Assembly (NCBI GenBank): GCA_947488595.1
Contig: CANKZI010000002.1
Span: 62,001 to 126,000 of the forward strand
Length of the DNA stretch: 64,000 nt
Direction of reading: 5' to 3'
From: Flavobacteriaceae bacterium
GTDB lineage: Bacteria > Bacteroidota > Bacteroidia > Flavobacteriales > Flavobacteriaceae
A program made the translations under genes and the position numbers. Under the pieces are notes generated by a model, which worked only from the letters and a program-made list of their open reading frames with translations, searched no databases and was not told the DNA's origin. Shown piece after piece: positions 53,271 through 62,284 of this stretch (positions are counted from its first letter, which is position 1; the number at the start of each line of letters is the position of its first letter).

Positions 53271-54521
53271 ATGATAGTTTATATCAGATTATTAAAAGAA
53301 AGTTTTGGCTTTGCAATGAATGCCTTGCGCAACAACAAATTGCGAACGTTGCTTTCTCTTTTAGGCGTTACCATTGGAATATTTTCAATTATAGCTGTAC
53401 TCGCTGCGGTTGATTCTTTGGATAGAAAAATTAAAAAAGATTTGAGCAGTTTGGACAAAAACACCATTTATTTGTTCAAAGGCACTTTTGGCCCTTCTGA
53501 AATTCCGGCGTGGAAACGGGAACAATTTCCGCAAGTCAAATACGACGAATATACCTATCTCAAATCATCTGTCAGCAATACAGCACAAATGGGCTTTCAG
53601 ATTTTTACAAAACGTGAGATTATTAAATTCGAATCCAACTCGATTAGCGACATTAATATTGTTCCGGTTTCTCACGAGTTTATTGACATTCAAGGATTAG
53701 AGTTTTCTAAAGGTCGTTTTTATAATGAATCTGAAGCCAACTCGGGTACCAACGTCATTGTGCTTGGCGATGAGGTTGCGAATGCGCTGTTTGATGGCGC
53801 CGAGCCGATCGGAAAAAAAGTGCGTTTGTATGGGCAGCGTTTTACGGTGATTGGTGTTTTGAAGAAGCAAGGCGCTGGTGCTTTTGGCGACAGTAATGAT
53901 ACTTCGGCCTTTTTACCAGTCAATTTTATTCGAAGATTGTATGGAGACAACAACAAACTTTTGACCAACGTGATTTTAATCAAACCACAAAAAGGAGTTG
54001 ATATGGAAGCGTATAAAGGCGAACTCACGCAAAAATTAAGAAATTACCGCGGTTTGAAAGCAGGCGAAATCGACAATTTTTTTATCAATGTACTTTCGGG
54101 ATTTACTGATTTTTTAGACGGAATAATTGCGATGATGAATCTTGGCGGCTGGATTATTGCCGGATTTTCGTTACTTGTTGGTGGTTTTGGTATCGCCAAT
54201 ATCATGTTCGTCTCGGTTAAAGAGCGAACCAATTTAATTGGTATTCAAAAATCATTGGGTGCAAAAAACAAATTCATTTTGTTTCAATTTCTTTTTGAAG
54301 CTGTAATCCTTTGTCTTATTGGTGGTACCATCGGACTTTTATTGGTTTTTGCTATTACGATTGTAATGACCAATGTTTTAGACTTTGAATTTGTATTGAG
54401 CTTTTTCAATGTAATATTAGGCACTACTTTGGCCGCATTTATCGGATTGATTGCTGGCATTTTACCCGCCATTTCGGCTTCGCGATTGGATCCAGTTGAA
54501 GCGATACGCAGCGGATTCTAA
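53271..54521 (+). CDS. ABC transporter permease (MacB/FtsX type)
   Basis: 416 residues: an N-terminal membrane helix (about 20-45, NALRNNKLRTLLSLLGVTIGIFSIIAVLA), a large periplasmic MacB_PCD domain (about 50-260) and the FtsX domain with three helices at about 285-310, 340-365 and 380-405, ending GILPAISASRLDPVEAIRSGF, which is diagnostic. These permeases drive lipoprotein release, peptide export or similar mechanotransmission with an ATPase. No ATPase gene is adjacent, so the partner is encoded elsewhere. Transcribed divergently from purH. Confidence 0.92.
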   Translation: MIVYIRLLKESFGFAMNALRNNKLRTLLSLLGVTIGIFSIIAVLAAVDSLDRKIKKDLSSLDKNTIYLFKGTFGPSEIPAWKREQFPQVKYDEYTYLKSSVSNTAQMGFQIFTKREIIKFESNSISDINIVPVSHEFIDIQGLEFSKGRFYNESEANSGTNVIVLGDEVANALFDGAEPIGKKVRLYGQRFTVIGVLKKQGAGAFGDSNDTSAFLPVNFIRRLYGDNNKLLTNVILIKPQKGVDMEAYKGELTQKLRNYRGLKAGEIDNFFINVLSGFTDFLDGIIAMMNLGGWIIAGFSLLVGGFGIANIMFVSVKERTNLIGIQKSLGAKNKFILFQFLFEAVILCLIGGTIGLLLVFAITIVMTNVLDFEFVLSFFNVILGTTLAAFIGLIAGILPAISASRLDPVEAIRSGF

Positions 54522-54665
54522 ATGTTTGATTTTTTTTTCAAAATATTTGAATGAATTTTCATCAATGATTTTGAGTTAATTCAGACAATTCAGATAAATT
54601 CTCTGCCGTTTATTTTTTATCAAAAACTGCTAGGAAAAGGTAATCTTTCCGCTTAATTTAGCTTT

Positions 54666-55448
54666 ATGAAATTTTTGATATCCTTTTTTATTTTGTTGAC
54701 CACATCAGTTAATGCACAGAATCTAAAAGCGCAAGCCATCGGTTTTAATGCCATTCAAGCAGACGCTTTCGGCGGATATGATGCATTTGGTTACCAATAC
54801 ACGATTAAAAACCAAGTTTTTTTAAAGCAAAAAGACCAAAAAGGTATCGAATACAAAAATCTTGCTTTGGGTAAAATCAAAAAAGTAGATATACAAAATC
54901 CGCTGAAAATGCTTTTGTTTTATGAAGATTTCAACACCATAGTTACCCTTGACAATCAGTTGAACGAAACCCAGAAGATCAACTTTTCGGATCAAAACAC
55001 ACCGATTGTAGTAGCAGCAACTGCAATGGCTTCACAAAACCGTTTTTGGATTTACAACAGCCTCACCCAGCAAATTGCTCTCTTTGATTATCTAAAGTAC
55101 AATTACATTCCAATTACACAATCTTTACAAGGTAATATCAAATATTATGAAGCCGATTTCAATTATTTTTATTGGATAGACGACAAAAATAATGGCTACC
55201 AATGCAATATTTTTGGTAATATAGTAAGTTTAGGAAAAATGCCTGATTTTGATAAAATACAGTTCCTATCCTCAAAATCGGTATTATTTTTAAAAGCCGA
55301 GGCGCTCTATTTTCAGGATTTTACAAATGAAGAAAAAATACCACTCGAAAATAGTCACAAAAGCATCAAAAGTTTTTGTTACAAAGACCAAATTTTATCT
55401 ATTTTTACAACAGAAGGAATTACGAACTATAAAATAATATTACCATAA
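54666..55448 (+). CDS. Exported protein of unknown function
   Basis: 260 residues with signal peptide MKFLISFFILLTTSVNAQ. The mature part lacks cysteines except Cys near 180 and 237 and shows recurring strand-turn patterns (VFLKQKDQKGIEYKNLALGKIKKVDIQNP, NRFWIYNSLTQQIALFDYLKYNYI), which could be a beta-propeller. I recognise no catalytic motif. The stop codon overlaps the start of the deoxynucleoside kinase gene (TAATG), so the two are translated together, although their functions need not be related. Confidence 0.72.
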   Translation: MKFLISFFILLTTSVNAQNLKAQAIGFNAIQADAFGGYDAFGYQYTIKNQVFLKQKDQKGIEYKNLALGKIKKVDIQNPLKMLLFYEDFNTIVTLDNQLNETQKINFSDQNTPIVVAATAMASQNRFWIYNSLTQQIALFDYLKYNYIPITQSLQGNIKYYEADFNYFYWIDDKNNGYQCNIFGNIVSLGKMPDFDKIQFLSSKSVLFLKAEALYFQDFTNEEKIPLENSHKSIKSFCYKDQILSIFTTEGITNYKIILP

Positions 55449-56062
55449 TGCACATAGCGATAGCAGGAAACATAGGCGCAGGGAAAACAACATTGACGCG
55501 GTTATTGGCAAAACATTTTAAATGGGAACCGCATTTTGAAGACGTGGTTGACAATCCTTATTTGGATGATTTTTACCACCAAATGGAACGTTGGTCATTC
55601 AATCTACAGATTTATTTCCTCAACAGCCGTTTCCGTCAGGTGCTTCAAATTCGAGAAAGCGGTAAAAAAATCATTCAGGACCGAACCATTTATGAAGATG
55701 CCCATATTTTCGCGCCCAACCTTCATGCCATGGGATTGATGACCAATCGTGATTTTCAAAATTATTCTTCATTATTTGAGTTGATGGAAAGCCTTGTAGC
55801 GCCGCCTGATATGCTCATTTATTTGCGCAGCTCTATTCCGAATCTTGTGAAACAGATTCACAAACGCGGTCGTGAATATGAAAACTCAATTTCTATTGAC
55901 TATTTGAGCCGTTTGAACGAACGCTATGAAGCGTGGATTCATGATTATACCAAAGGAAAATTATTGATTATCGATGTTGATGTGATTGATTTTGTAAATA
56001 ATCCCGAAGACTTAGGTATTATTTTAAATCGCATTGACGCTGAGTTGAACGGATTATTTTAG
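55448..56062 (+). CDS. Deoxynucleoside kinase (dAK/dGK family)
   Basis: 204 residues. It phosphorylates deoxynucleosides in the salvage pathway. P-loop GNIGAGKTTLTRLL is at the N-terminus, EDVVDNPYLDDFYHQMERWSF is the substrate region, DRTIYEDAHIFA the DR[ST]-type catalytic block near 79-90 and PPDMLIYLRSSI the later family block. The length and motif set match bacterial deoxyadenosine/deoxyguanosine kinases. The start ATG overlaps the stop of the upstream gene by one base. Confidence 0.9.
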   Translation: MHIAIAGNIGAGKTTLTRLLAKHFKWEPHFEDVVDNPYLDDFYHQMERWSFNLQIYFLNSRFRQVLQIRESGKKIIQDRTIYEDAHIFAPNLHAMGLMTNRDFQNYSSLFELMESLVAPPDMLIYLRSSIPNLVKQIHKRGREYENSISIDYLSRLNERYEAWIHDYTKGKLLIIDVDVIDFVNNPEDLGIILNRIDAELNGLF

Positions 56063-56225
56063 CGTTAATCCCAGCAATCTAAAAATCTAATAACAGCACT
56101 CTCTCCGCATTGCTATTTTTCTGTCCCGCGATTCCGATGGATATTAGCGTGAATAACATAACGAATAGATTCAATTGTGTAACACTTAGTCTTTGGTGCA
56201 AAACTACCTTGCACCGTTGTAAAAA

Positions 56226-56233
56226 TACTTTTG
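56226..56233 (+). promoter_or_regulatory. -7 promoter element of the DUF3494 gene
   Basis: TACTTTTG matches TAnnTTTG. The in-frame TTG that would give a longer protein is the last part of this box, so translation should begin at ATG 56246 or 56252. The resulting leader would be very short. Confidence 0.4.
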
Positions 56234-56245
56234 CAGCAAAAAAAA

Positions 56246-57862
56246 ATGACAATGAAACACATATTACATTTTGCATTGATGGTAACCTTATCGTTAATGC
56301 CCAACTTTATTTTTTCGCAGGCACCTACGCTAGGAACAGCGGCTAATTTTGTTCTTTTTTCAACAGATGGTGCGGTGACCAGCACTGGCATTTCTCAGCT
56401 AACGGGTAATATCGGGACCAATAATGGCCCCAGTACCGGTTTCGGAAATGTAAATGGAGTAATGCACTCCAACGACCTTGTAACGGCACAATGTGCTGCC
56501 GATTTATTGATTGCCTACAACCAACTCGATTTTGCAATTCCAACTTTTTTTCCATCGCCTTTGTTGGGCAATGGAGCAGTATTTAATGAAGGCGTTTATT
56601 CGGTTTCTGGCGCTGCTATTTTAGATGGAGGATTAACTTTTAATGCACAAGGTGACGAAAATGCCGTTTTTATTGTTCAAATTGAAGGTGCTTTTTCTAC
56701 CAATGCCAATTCACAAATTTTGTTGCTCAATGGGGCACAAGCTTGTAATATTTTTTGGAAGGTTGAAGGATTGGTTAGTATGGCTTCGGGAACGTTGATG
56801 AAAGGAACCATAATCGCCAATAATGCTGCAATCACAATGAGTACAAACAATGTGCTCGAAGGCAGAGCCCTTTCGACAACAGGAGCGATAACCGTTGATG
56901 GCGTTTTGTCTTTTACCCCGATCGGTTGCGGCAGTCCTGAACTTACCGGTCCAATTGCGCCAACGCTAGGAGAAACAGTTTGTTATGCGCTTTTTTCGGC
57001 CAACGGCACAGTCAGCAACGTAGGAATTACCTTTGTTACCGGCGATGTTGGAACCAATGGCGGTTTGGCCACAGGTTTTGATGCCGATAATGTAAACGGT
57101 ACCATTCACGCAAATCCCGATACTTCTACTGCATTGGCTGCAAGTGATTTGTTTACTGTTAATACCTATTTGACTACTTTGTCTCATGATATCGAATTGT
57201 TGTATCCAGCTCAATTTGGTAATGAATTAGTACTTACGCCACATACCTATCTATTAAATGCGGCAACTGTTTTGACCAATACGCTGTATCTGAATGCGCA
57301 AGATAATGAAGACGCTGTTTTTGTTATTAAAATTGCTGGTGCGCTGTCTACCAGTACTTTTTCCAATGTGGTTTTAATCAACGGGGCACAATCTAAAAAT
57401 GTATATTGGAAAGTTGATGGTGCAACAAGTATCAGTGATTACTCTAACTTTAAAGGAACATTGGTAGGACATAACGGCGCTGTTGATTTGGCCACAGGTG
57501 TGGTGCTTGATGGTCGTGCTTTTACTACTACAGGTGGTTTGAGTACAGCCGCCATCACTGCAGAGATTACTGCCGGTTGCACTACTTTGGTTATCGATGA
57601 GAATATTGAAAATAACAATTCGCGTTTTGGTTTTTATCCAAATCCTTTTGATAACAGTTTGAATATTACAATCAATAAGAACTTGTCAATCAACAATGCA
57701 AGTCTTATTATTTTTGATGTTTCGGGTCGCGAAGTATTACGTTCTGTATTTACTAATTCAGTTACCACTTTTAATACATCGGCATTTGCTTCGGGCATGT
57801 ATTTTTATAAAGTAATTGTAAATAATGAAATCCTACAAACCGGAAAATTAATAGCGAAGTAA
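56246..57862 (+). CDS. Secreted protein with two tandem DUF3494 (ice-binding type) domains and T9SS tail
   Basis: 538 residues from ATG 56246 (a second ATG at 56252). The signal peptide is MKHILHFALMVTLSLMPNFIFSQ. Two homologous DUF3494 domains follow, about 26-225 and 235-445. Both start APTLG, then LFSxxGxV, G-I/V-GTNxG, xTGF and NVNGxxH. Both carry the late blocks QDNEDAVFV / QGDENAVFI and LINGAQSKNVYWKVDG / LLNGAQACNIFWKVEG. This family includes ice-binding/antifreeze proteins. The end from about 460 (FGFYPNPFDNSLNI ... LQTGKLIAK) is a T9SS type A sorting domain. So the protein is delivered outside the cell; ice binding itself is inferred. Confidence 0.88.
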   Translation: MTMKHILHFALMVTLSLMPNFIFSQAPTLGTAANFVLFSTDGAVTSTGISQLTGNIGTNNGPSTGFGNVNGVMHSNDLVTAQCAADLLIAYNQLDFAIPTFFPSPLLGNGAVFNEGVYSVSGAAILDGGLTFNAQGDENAVFIVQIEGAFSTNANSQILLLNGAQACNIFWKVEGLVSMASGTLMKGTIIANNAAITMSTNNVLEGRALSTTGAITVDGVLSFTPIGCGSPELTGPIAPTLGETVCYALFSANGTVSNVGITFVTGDVGTNGGLATGFDADNVNGTIHANPDTSTALAASDLFTVNTYLTTLSHDIELLYPAQFGNELVLTPHTYLLNAATVLTNTLYLNAQDNEDAVFVIKIAGALSTSTFSNVVLINGAQSKNVYWKVDGATSISDYSNFKGTLVGHNGAVDLATGVVLDGRAFTTTGGLSTAAITAEITAGCTTLVIDENIENNNSRFGFYPNPFDNSLNITINKNLSINNASLIIFDVSGREVLRSVFTNSVTTFNTSAFASGMYFYKVIVNNEILQTGKLIAK

Positions 57863-57884
57863 TAGTACTTCAGCAATAACAATT

Positions 57885-57922
57885 GCCCTCAAATAGGAAC
57901 TACTAATTGAGGGCTTTTTTTT
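57885..57922 (+). terminator. Rho-independent terminator of the DUF3494 gene
   Basis: gccctcaa (57885-57892) pairs with ttgagggc (57907-57914), followed by eight T, about 25 bp after the stop. Confidence 0.9.
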
Positions 57923-58081
57923 GGCGGTAAATTCACTGATCATAACGATTTCTCCAATCTGTGTCCAAAAAAGCATTGCTTTTGATTATTAATAAATCCG
58001 TTGGCAACTAAAAAGCGATAAATTTTTAGAGACAAAACACCAGTTTACGTGGATTTTTTTTATTTTAGCTAAAATTAAAAG

Positions 58082-58759
58082 ATGCAAAATATTATTATCT
58101 CCGGCACTTCACGCGGAATTGGCTATGCTCTCGCTTTACAGTTTGCAAATGCGGGTCACAAAGTGTTGGCTTTGTCAAGAAAGAGCCACCCAAATTTACT
58201 ACAAAATCAAAATATTACTTGTCTTACTGTCGATTTATCCGATGAAAATGATTTAAAAAAGGTAGCTGTTTTTTTGTCTAAAAACTGGAGTAAAGTGGAT
58301 GCGATTGTGCACAATGCAGGAGCTTTGGTTTTGAAACCTTTTGCCCAAACAACACTTTCAGATTTTGAACAGGTATATAAAGTCAATGTTTTTGGCGTAG
58401 CTTTATTGACCCAAATTGTTTTACCCTATTTAGAAAAAGGAAGTCATGTAGTTACGATCAGTTCGATGGGAGGCATCCAAGGAAGTGCAAAATTTGCTGG
58501 TCTTGCAGCTTATAGTTCAAGTAAAGGTGCGGTGATCACTTTGTCAGAATTGTTAGCCGAAGAGTACAAAGAACGCGGGATATCGTTTAATGTTTTGGCA
58601 CTTGGTTCAGTCAATACCGAGATGTTGCAAGCAGCATTTCCTGGTTATGAAGCACCGCTTTCGGCAACACAAATGGCCAATTATATTTTTAATTTCACTT
58701 TGACAGGGCACCAATTTTATAACGGAAAAGTGTTGCAAGTTGCTTCTTCGACGCCTTAA
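58082..58759 (+). CDS. Short-chain dehydrogenase/reductase
   Basis: 225 residues, classical SDR with a Rossmann fold. The nucleotide-binding motif is ISGTSRGIGYALALQFA at the N-terminus, VHNAGA (NAG) near 76, the catalytic Ser in TISSMGG near 125 and the YxxxK motif as YSSSKGAV near 142. Substrate is unknown; the short C-terminus limits comparison. Its neighbour 31 bp downstream is the SprT-like gene on the same strand. Confidence 0.9.
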   Translation: MQNIIISGTSRGIGYALALQFANAGHKVLALSRKSHPNLLQNQNITCLTVDLSDENDLKKVAVFLSKNWSKVDAIVHNAGALVLKPFAQTTLSDFEQVYKVNVFGVALLTQIVLPYLEKGSHVVTISSMGGIQGSAKFAGLAAYSSSKGAVITLSELLAEEYKERGISFNVLALGSVNTEMLQAAFPGYEAPLSATQMANYIFNFTLTGHQFYNGKVLQVASSTP

Positions 58760-58790
58760 TTTAAAAAAAAGCGATTGACAACCTTAACGA

Positions 58791-59390
58791 ATGATTGAAA
58801 CACTTTCTAAATACATTCCAGAACACGCTGTTGCACCTGTTTTTGAATTGATCAAAATAAACAATGTGCATCTAAAAATCGTCAATGAGCGGGTGACACG
58901 TCATGGCGATTACCGCAAAGGATTGGGAGGAAAACACGAAATTACCGTCAATGCGAGTCTCAATAAATACCGCTTTTTAATAACATTGATTCATGAAATA
59001 TCGCATTTGGTGGCTTTCGAAAAATTTGGTAGAAACATAAAACCGCATGGTAACGAGTGGAAATACTCGTTTCAACGATTGATGATTCCTTTTATCCGTC
59101 CTGAGATTTTCCCCAATCAATTGTTGCCTTTGTTGGCAAGACATTTCAAAAATCCAACGGCAAGCAGCGATACAGATGCTACTTTGGCTTTGGCGCTGAA
59201 ACAATTTGACCAACAAAATGACAGAGACTATATTTTTGAAATCCCTTATGGAAGCGTTTTTAGAATCCACAACGGAAAGATCTTTAAGAAAATCGCATTG
59301 CGTGTCAAACGCTATGAATGTATAGAAATTAGTTCGGGACGCATTTATTTGTTCAATCCCAATGCCGAAGTAGAATTACTGCCAGGCTAA
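58791..59390 (+). CDS. SprT-like zinc metalloprotease-type protein
   Basis: 199 residues. The HExxH zinc motif is LIHEISHLVAFEKF at about 65-72, with a further conserved HGNEWKYSFQRLM giving a third ligand. This is the SprT domain pattern, related to Spartan-type proteases that cut DNA-protein cross-links; bacterial roles are not well defined. No zinc ribbon is present at the C-terminus. A short basic C-terminal domain follows (about 150-199). Confidence 0.85.
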   Translation: MIETLSKYIPEHAVAPVFELIKINNVHLKIVNERVTRHGDYRKGLGGKHEITVNASLNKYRFLITLIHEISHLVAFEKFGRNIKPHGNEWKYSFQRLMIPFIRPEIFPNQLLPLLARHFKNPTASSDTDATLALALKQFDQQNDRDYIFEIPYGSVFRIHNGKIFKKIALRVKRYECIEISSGRIYLFNPNAEVELLPG

Positions 59391-59412
59391 TTTTTAATTG
59401 GCATAACCTTCG

Positions 59413-59420
59413 TAACTTTG
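59413..59420 (+). promoter_or_regulatory. -7 promoter element upstream of manC
   Basis: TAACTTTG matches TAnnTTTG and ends 37 nt before the ATG at 59458. The -33 region shows no clear TTTG at the right distance. Confidence 0.45.
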
Positions 59421-59457
59421 TAAAAATAAATTAAACAAAATTGTTTTTTGCTTTGCC

Positions 59458-60528
59458 ATGAATAAGAATAAAAATTATTATGCAATTATAATGGCTGGTG
59501 GCGTTGGTTCGCGATTTTGGCCAGTTAGTACCGCCGATTTTCCAAAACAGTTTCACGATATGTTGGGTTCGGGAAGTACTTTGATACAAAAAACATTCAG
59601 TCGATTGTCGCAATTGATTCCGATTGAAAATATATTAATTCTCACCAACGAAGCTTACAATCATTTGGTTTTAGAACAATTGCCGATGGTGCAACAAGCG
59701 CAGATTGTGTTAGAGCCTGCAATGCGCAACACGGCGCCATGCATTTTGTATGCGTCACTAAAAATTAAAAAAAGCAATCCCGACGCACTTATGGTTGTTG
59801 CCCCAAGCGACCATTGGATTGAAGACGAAAAGGCATTTTTGCAAAACCTGCAAACCTGTTTTGATTTTTGTGCCAATGGCGACGCATTAATGACATTGGG
59901 TATACAACCTACTTTCCCCAATACAGGTTTTGGTTACATCGAGTACGATCAAACAGATGATAATGCAATTAAAAAAGTTCGTCAATTTAGAGAAAAACCC
60001 GATTATGAAATCGCAAAATCTTTTTTAGCAAGTGGCAATTTTTTATGGAATGGCGGGATTTTTATATGGAGTGTGCGTACTATTTTAAGCGCTTTTGAAC
60101 AGATGCAACCACAAATGAATGCCTTATTTTTAAAAGGATTAGAAAGTTATAATACAACAAAAGAGCAGACTTTCATAAATGACAATTATGCTGCCGCCGA
60201 AAACATTTCGATAGATTATGCCATCATAGAGAAGTCCAAAAATGTTTATGTATTGCCAGCGACTTTTGATTGGAATGATTTGGGAACTTGGGGTTCGTTG
60301 CACGAAAAATTGCCGAAAGATGCTAATAACAATGCGATTGTAAATGCCACTGTAGTGCTAGAAAACGCATCGAATAATATCATCCGAACCGATAGCCAAA
60401 AGCTAATTATTATTGATGGATTAAACGATTTTATTATTGTTGATAAAGCCGAAGTGTTGCTAATTTATCCAAAAAGTAAAGAACAAGAAATTAAAGGTAT
60501 TGTTAGTAATTTGACAGTTAAAATATAA
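59458..60528 (+). CDS. manC: Mannose-1-phosphate guanylyltransferase
   Basis: 356 residues, a nucleotidyltransferase forming GDP-mannose from mannose-1-phosphate and GTP for polysaccharide synthesis. The N-terminal signature IMAGGVGSRFWPVSTADFPKQFHDML is typical. The later PSDHWI, FREKP, FLWNGGIFIW and DWNDLGTWGSL blocks match the family. It lacks the C-terminal phosphomannose isomerase domain of bifunctional ManC/AlgA. Transcribed toward the MlaF gene, whose 3' end is 20 bp away. Confidence 0.94.
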   Translation: MNKNKNYYAIIMAGGVGSRFWPVSTADFPKQFHDMLGSGSTLIQKTFSRLSQLIPIENILILTNEAYNHLVLEQLPMVQQAQIVLEPAMRNTAPCILYASLKIKKSNPDALMVVAPSDHWIEDEKAFLQNLQTCFDFCANGDALMTLGIQPTFPNTGFGYIEYDQTDDNAIKKVRQFREKPDYEIAKSFLASGNFLWNGGIFIWSVRTILSAFEQMQPQMNALFLKGLESYNTTKEQTFINDNYAAAENISIDYAIIEKSKNVYVLPATFDWNDLGTWGSLHEKLPKDANNNAIVNATVVLENASNNIIRTDSQKLIIIDGLNDFIIVDKAEVLLIYPKSKEQEIKGIVSNLTVKI

Positions 60529-60547
60529 AATTTGATTTAAAAATCAA

Positions 60548-61309
60548 TTATCCTTTTAAATAGGCTTCTCGCACTTTTTTAAATAAGTTGGATGAATAAA
60601 CAAAGTCAATGACGGCTTGATTATCGGTTTTAAAAATTTCTTCTTTGGTGCCTTGCCAAGCTTTCACACCATTTTTTAGGAAGACGATATTTTCGCCAAT
60701 TTCCATCACCGAATTCATATCGTGGGTATTGATTACAGTGGTAATGTTGTATTCTTCGGTAATTTCTTTGATAAGATTGTCAATTAAAATGGAAGTATTG
60801 GGGTCTAATCCCGAATTGGGTTCATCACAAAACAAATATTTTGGGTTGTTAACAATCGCACGAGCAATGGCAACTCGTTTTTGCATTCCGCCCGAAATTT
60901 CAGACGGCAATTTGTGGTGCGCATCAACGAGATTCACTCTTTTTAATACAAAATCAACACGATCTTGTGTTTCTGAACGGTTATTTCTAGTAAACATTTT
61001 TAATGGAAAACCAACATTTTGTGCTACGGTCATACTGTCAAACAGCGCGCTTCCTTGAAAAACCATTCCGATTTCAGTGCGTAATTCTCTTTTTTCATCA
61101 GGTGATAATTCAGAATATATTCGCCCATCAAATTCGATAGTGCCCACATCAGGCGTAAAAATACCTAATAATGATTTTAGTAAAACCGTTTTTCCAGAGC
61201 CACTTTGCCCAATAATCAAGTTGGTTTTTCCAGTTTCAAAAACAGTCGAAATGCCTTTTAAAACCTTGCTTTCGCCAAATGATTTTTCTATATTTTTCAC
61301 TTCTATCAT
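60548..61309 (-). CDS. mlaF: MlaF-type ABC transporter ATP-binding protein
   Basis: 253 residues from ATG 61309; a longer frame that overlaps the mlaE end by 60 bp lacks family resemblance. Walker A is GQSGSGKTVLLKSLLG, the Q-loop region is GMVFQGSALFDSMTV, the signature ISGGMQKRVAIARAI, Walker B YLFCDEPNSGLDP and the His switch VINTHDM. Together with MlaE it forms the lipid-trafficking ABC complex that maintains outer-membrane asymmetry. Start and the mlaE stop share one base, so the pair is coupled. MlaD (MCE domain) is not in the window. Confidence 0.93.
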   Translation of the reverse strand: MIEVKNIEKSFGESKVLKGISTVFETGKTNLIIGQSGSGKTVLLKSLLGIFTPDVGTIEFDGRIYSELSPDEKRELRTEIGMVFQGSALFDSMTVAQNVGFPLKMFTRNNRSETQDRVDFVLKRVNLVDAHHKLPSEISGGMQKRVAIARAIVNNPKYLFCDEPNSGLDPNTSILIDNLIKEITEEYNITTVINTHDMNSVMEIGENIVFLKNGVKAWQGTKEEIFKTDNQAVIDFVYSSNLFKKVREAYLKG

Positions 61310-62055
61310 TAGGTCAAAAGCAATTGGGTTAGTATATAATTCGTCAAAATAATAGTAACCGAAGTCCATACAAAAGCAACGGTACTGGCTTTACCGACTT
61401 CGAGCGCGCCACCTTTCATATAATAGCCGTGGAACGAAGGAATCGTCGCTAAAAGTAAAGCAAAAATAAAGGTTTTTATAAAAGCATAGATAATATGAAA
61501 AGGGATAAATTCCATTTGAAGGCCTTCGATAAAATCGGCACTACTACCAAAACCTCCATAAACACTTGCAATAAAACCTCCAAAAACGCCTAAAAACATA
61601 GCAATTCCGATTAGAAAAGGGTATAAAAAAAGCGCGACTAATTTTGGAAAAACAAGATAATTTACGGCGTTGACTCCCATGACTTCCAAAGCATCAATTT
61701 GTTCGGTAACACGCATGGTGCCTATACTTGAGGTTATAAAAGAACCCATTTTTCCCGCCATAATAATCGAAATAAAAGTAGGTGCAAATTCTAAAACGAT
61801 GGACTGGCGAGTGGCAAATCCGATAAGGTTTTTAGGAATCAGTGGATTGGTCAAATTTAATGCTGTCTGAATGGCAACAACACCACCAACGAAAAACGAA
61901 ATGAAGGCTACAATTCCGAGAGAACCAATAATTAAATCATCGATTTCCTTAAAAATAAGCCCTTTCATAACAGACCATTTGGTAGGTTTTCTGAAAATTT
62001 CTTTCCACATTAAAAAGTACCTGCCGATTTGCGATAAATAGCGTAGGAGCATCAT
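61309..62055 (-). CDS. mlaE: MlaE-type ABC transporter permease
   Basis: 248 residues, about six helices. The MlaE/YrbE pattern is present: FVGGVVAIQTALNL, VLEFAPTFISIIMAGKMGSFITSSIGTMRVTEQIDALEVMGVNAVNYLVFPKLVA and the C-terminal AFIKTFIFALLLATIPSFHGYYMKGGALEVGKASTVAFV. ATG ATG at 62055/62052 both fit. It is preceded by a -7 box at 62072-62079 and coupled to mlaF. Confidence 0.94.
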   Translation of the reverse strand: MMLLRYLSQIGRYFLMWKEIFRKPTKWSVMKGLIFKEIDDLIIGSLGIVAFISFFVGGVVAIQTALNLTNPLIPKNLIGFATRQSIVLEFAPTFISIIMAGKMGSFITSSIGTMRVTEQIDALEVMGVNAVNYLVFPKLVALFLYPFLIGIAMFLGVFGGFIASVYGGFGSSADFIEGLQMEFIPFHIIYAFIKTFIFALLLATIPSFHGYYMKGGALEVGKASTVAFVWTSVTIILTNYILTQLLLT

Positions 62056-62071
62056 GGTTATAAAATATGCT

Positions 62072-62079
62072 CAAAAATA
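62072..62079 (-). promoter_or_regulatory. -7 promoter element of mlaE-mlaF
   Basis: On the minus strand TATTTTTG matches TAnnTTTG, 17 nt before the mlaE ATG. No -33 box is evident upstream. Confidence 0.4.
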
Positions 62080-62134
62080 GTTATTAGTTGTGAGTTATGA
62101 GTAATGTGCGGTTTGTTTTTATCACAATTTTATT

Positions 62135-62278
62135 TGGGCGTGCCACCACTATTTGCAAATGTTGTTCGTGCCTCACTACATTTGCTGCATCGGCTGTCGG
62201 ACTATCCGTTACAAGTCCTCGCCCAATTTCGTTGACACTGTATTGTGCTTCGGGCTTTTCACTGCTATTCCTCACGCT
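62135..62278. repeat. Dispersed intergenic repeat, long form (copy 3)
   Basis: In the mlaE-glycosyltransferase spacer, gggcgtgcc opens the element, actatccgttacaagtcc (about 62201-62218) is the first core and ttttcactgctattcctc (about 62256-62273) the second; it closes cctcacgc. The two cores resemble those of copies 1 and 2 (tttcNNtgcaatc). A frame of 74 codons across it has no protein-like character and is dismissed. Confidence 0.45.
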
Positions 62279-62284
62279 AAATTT

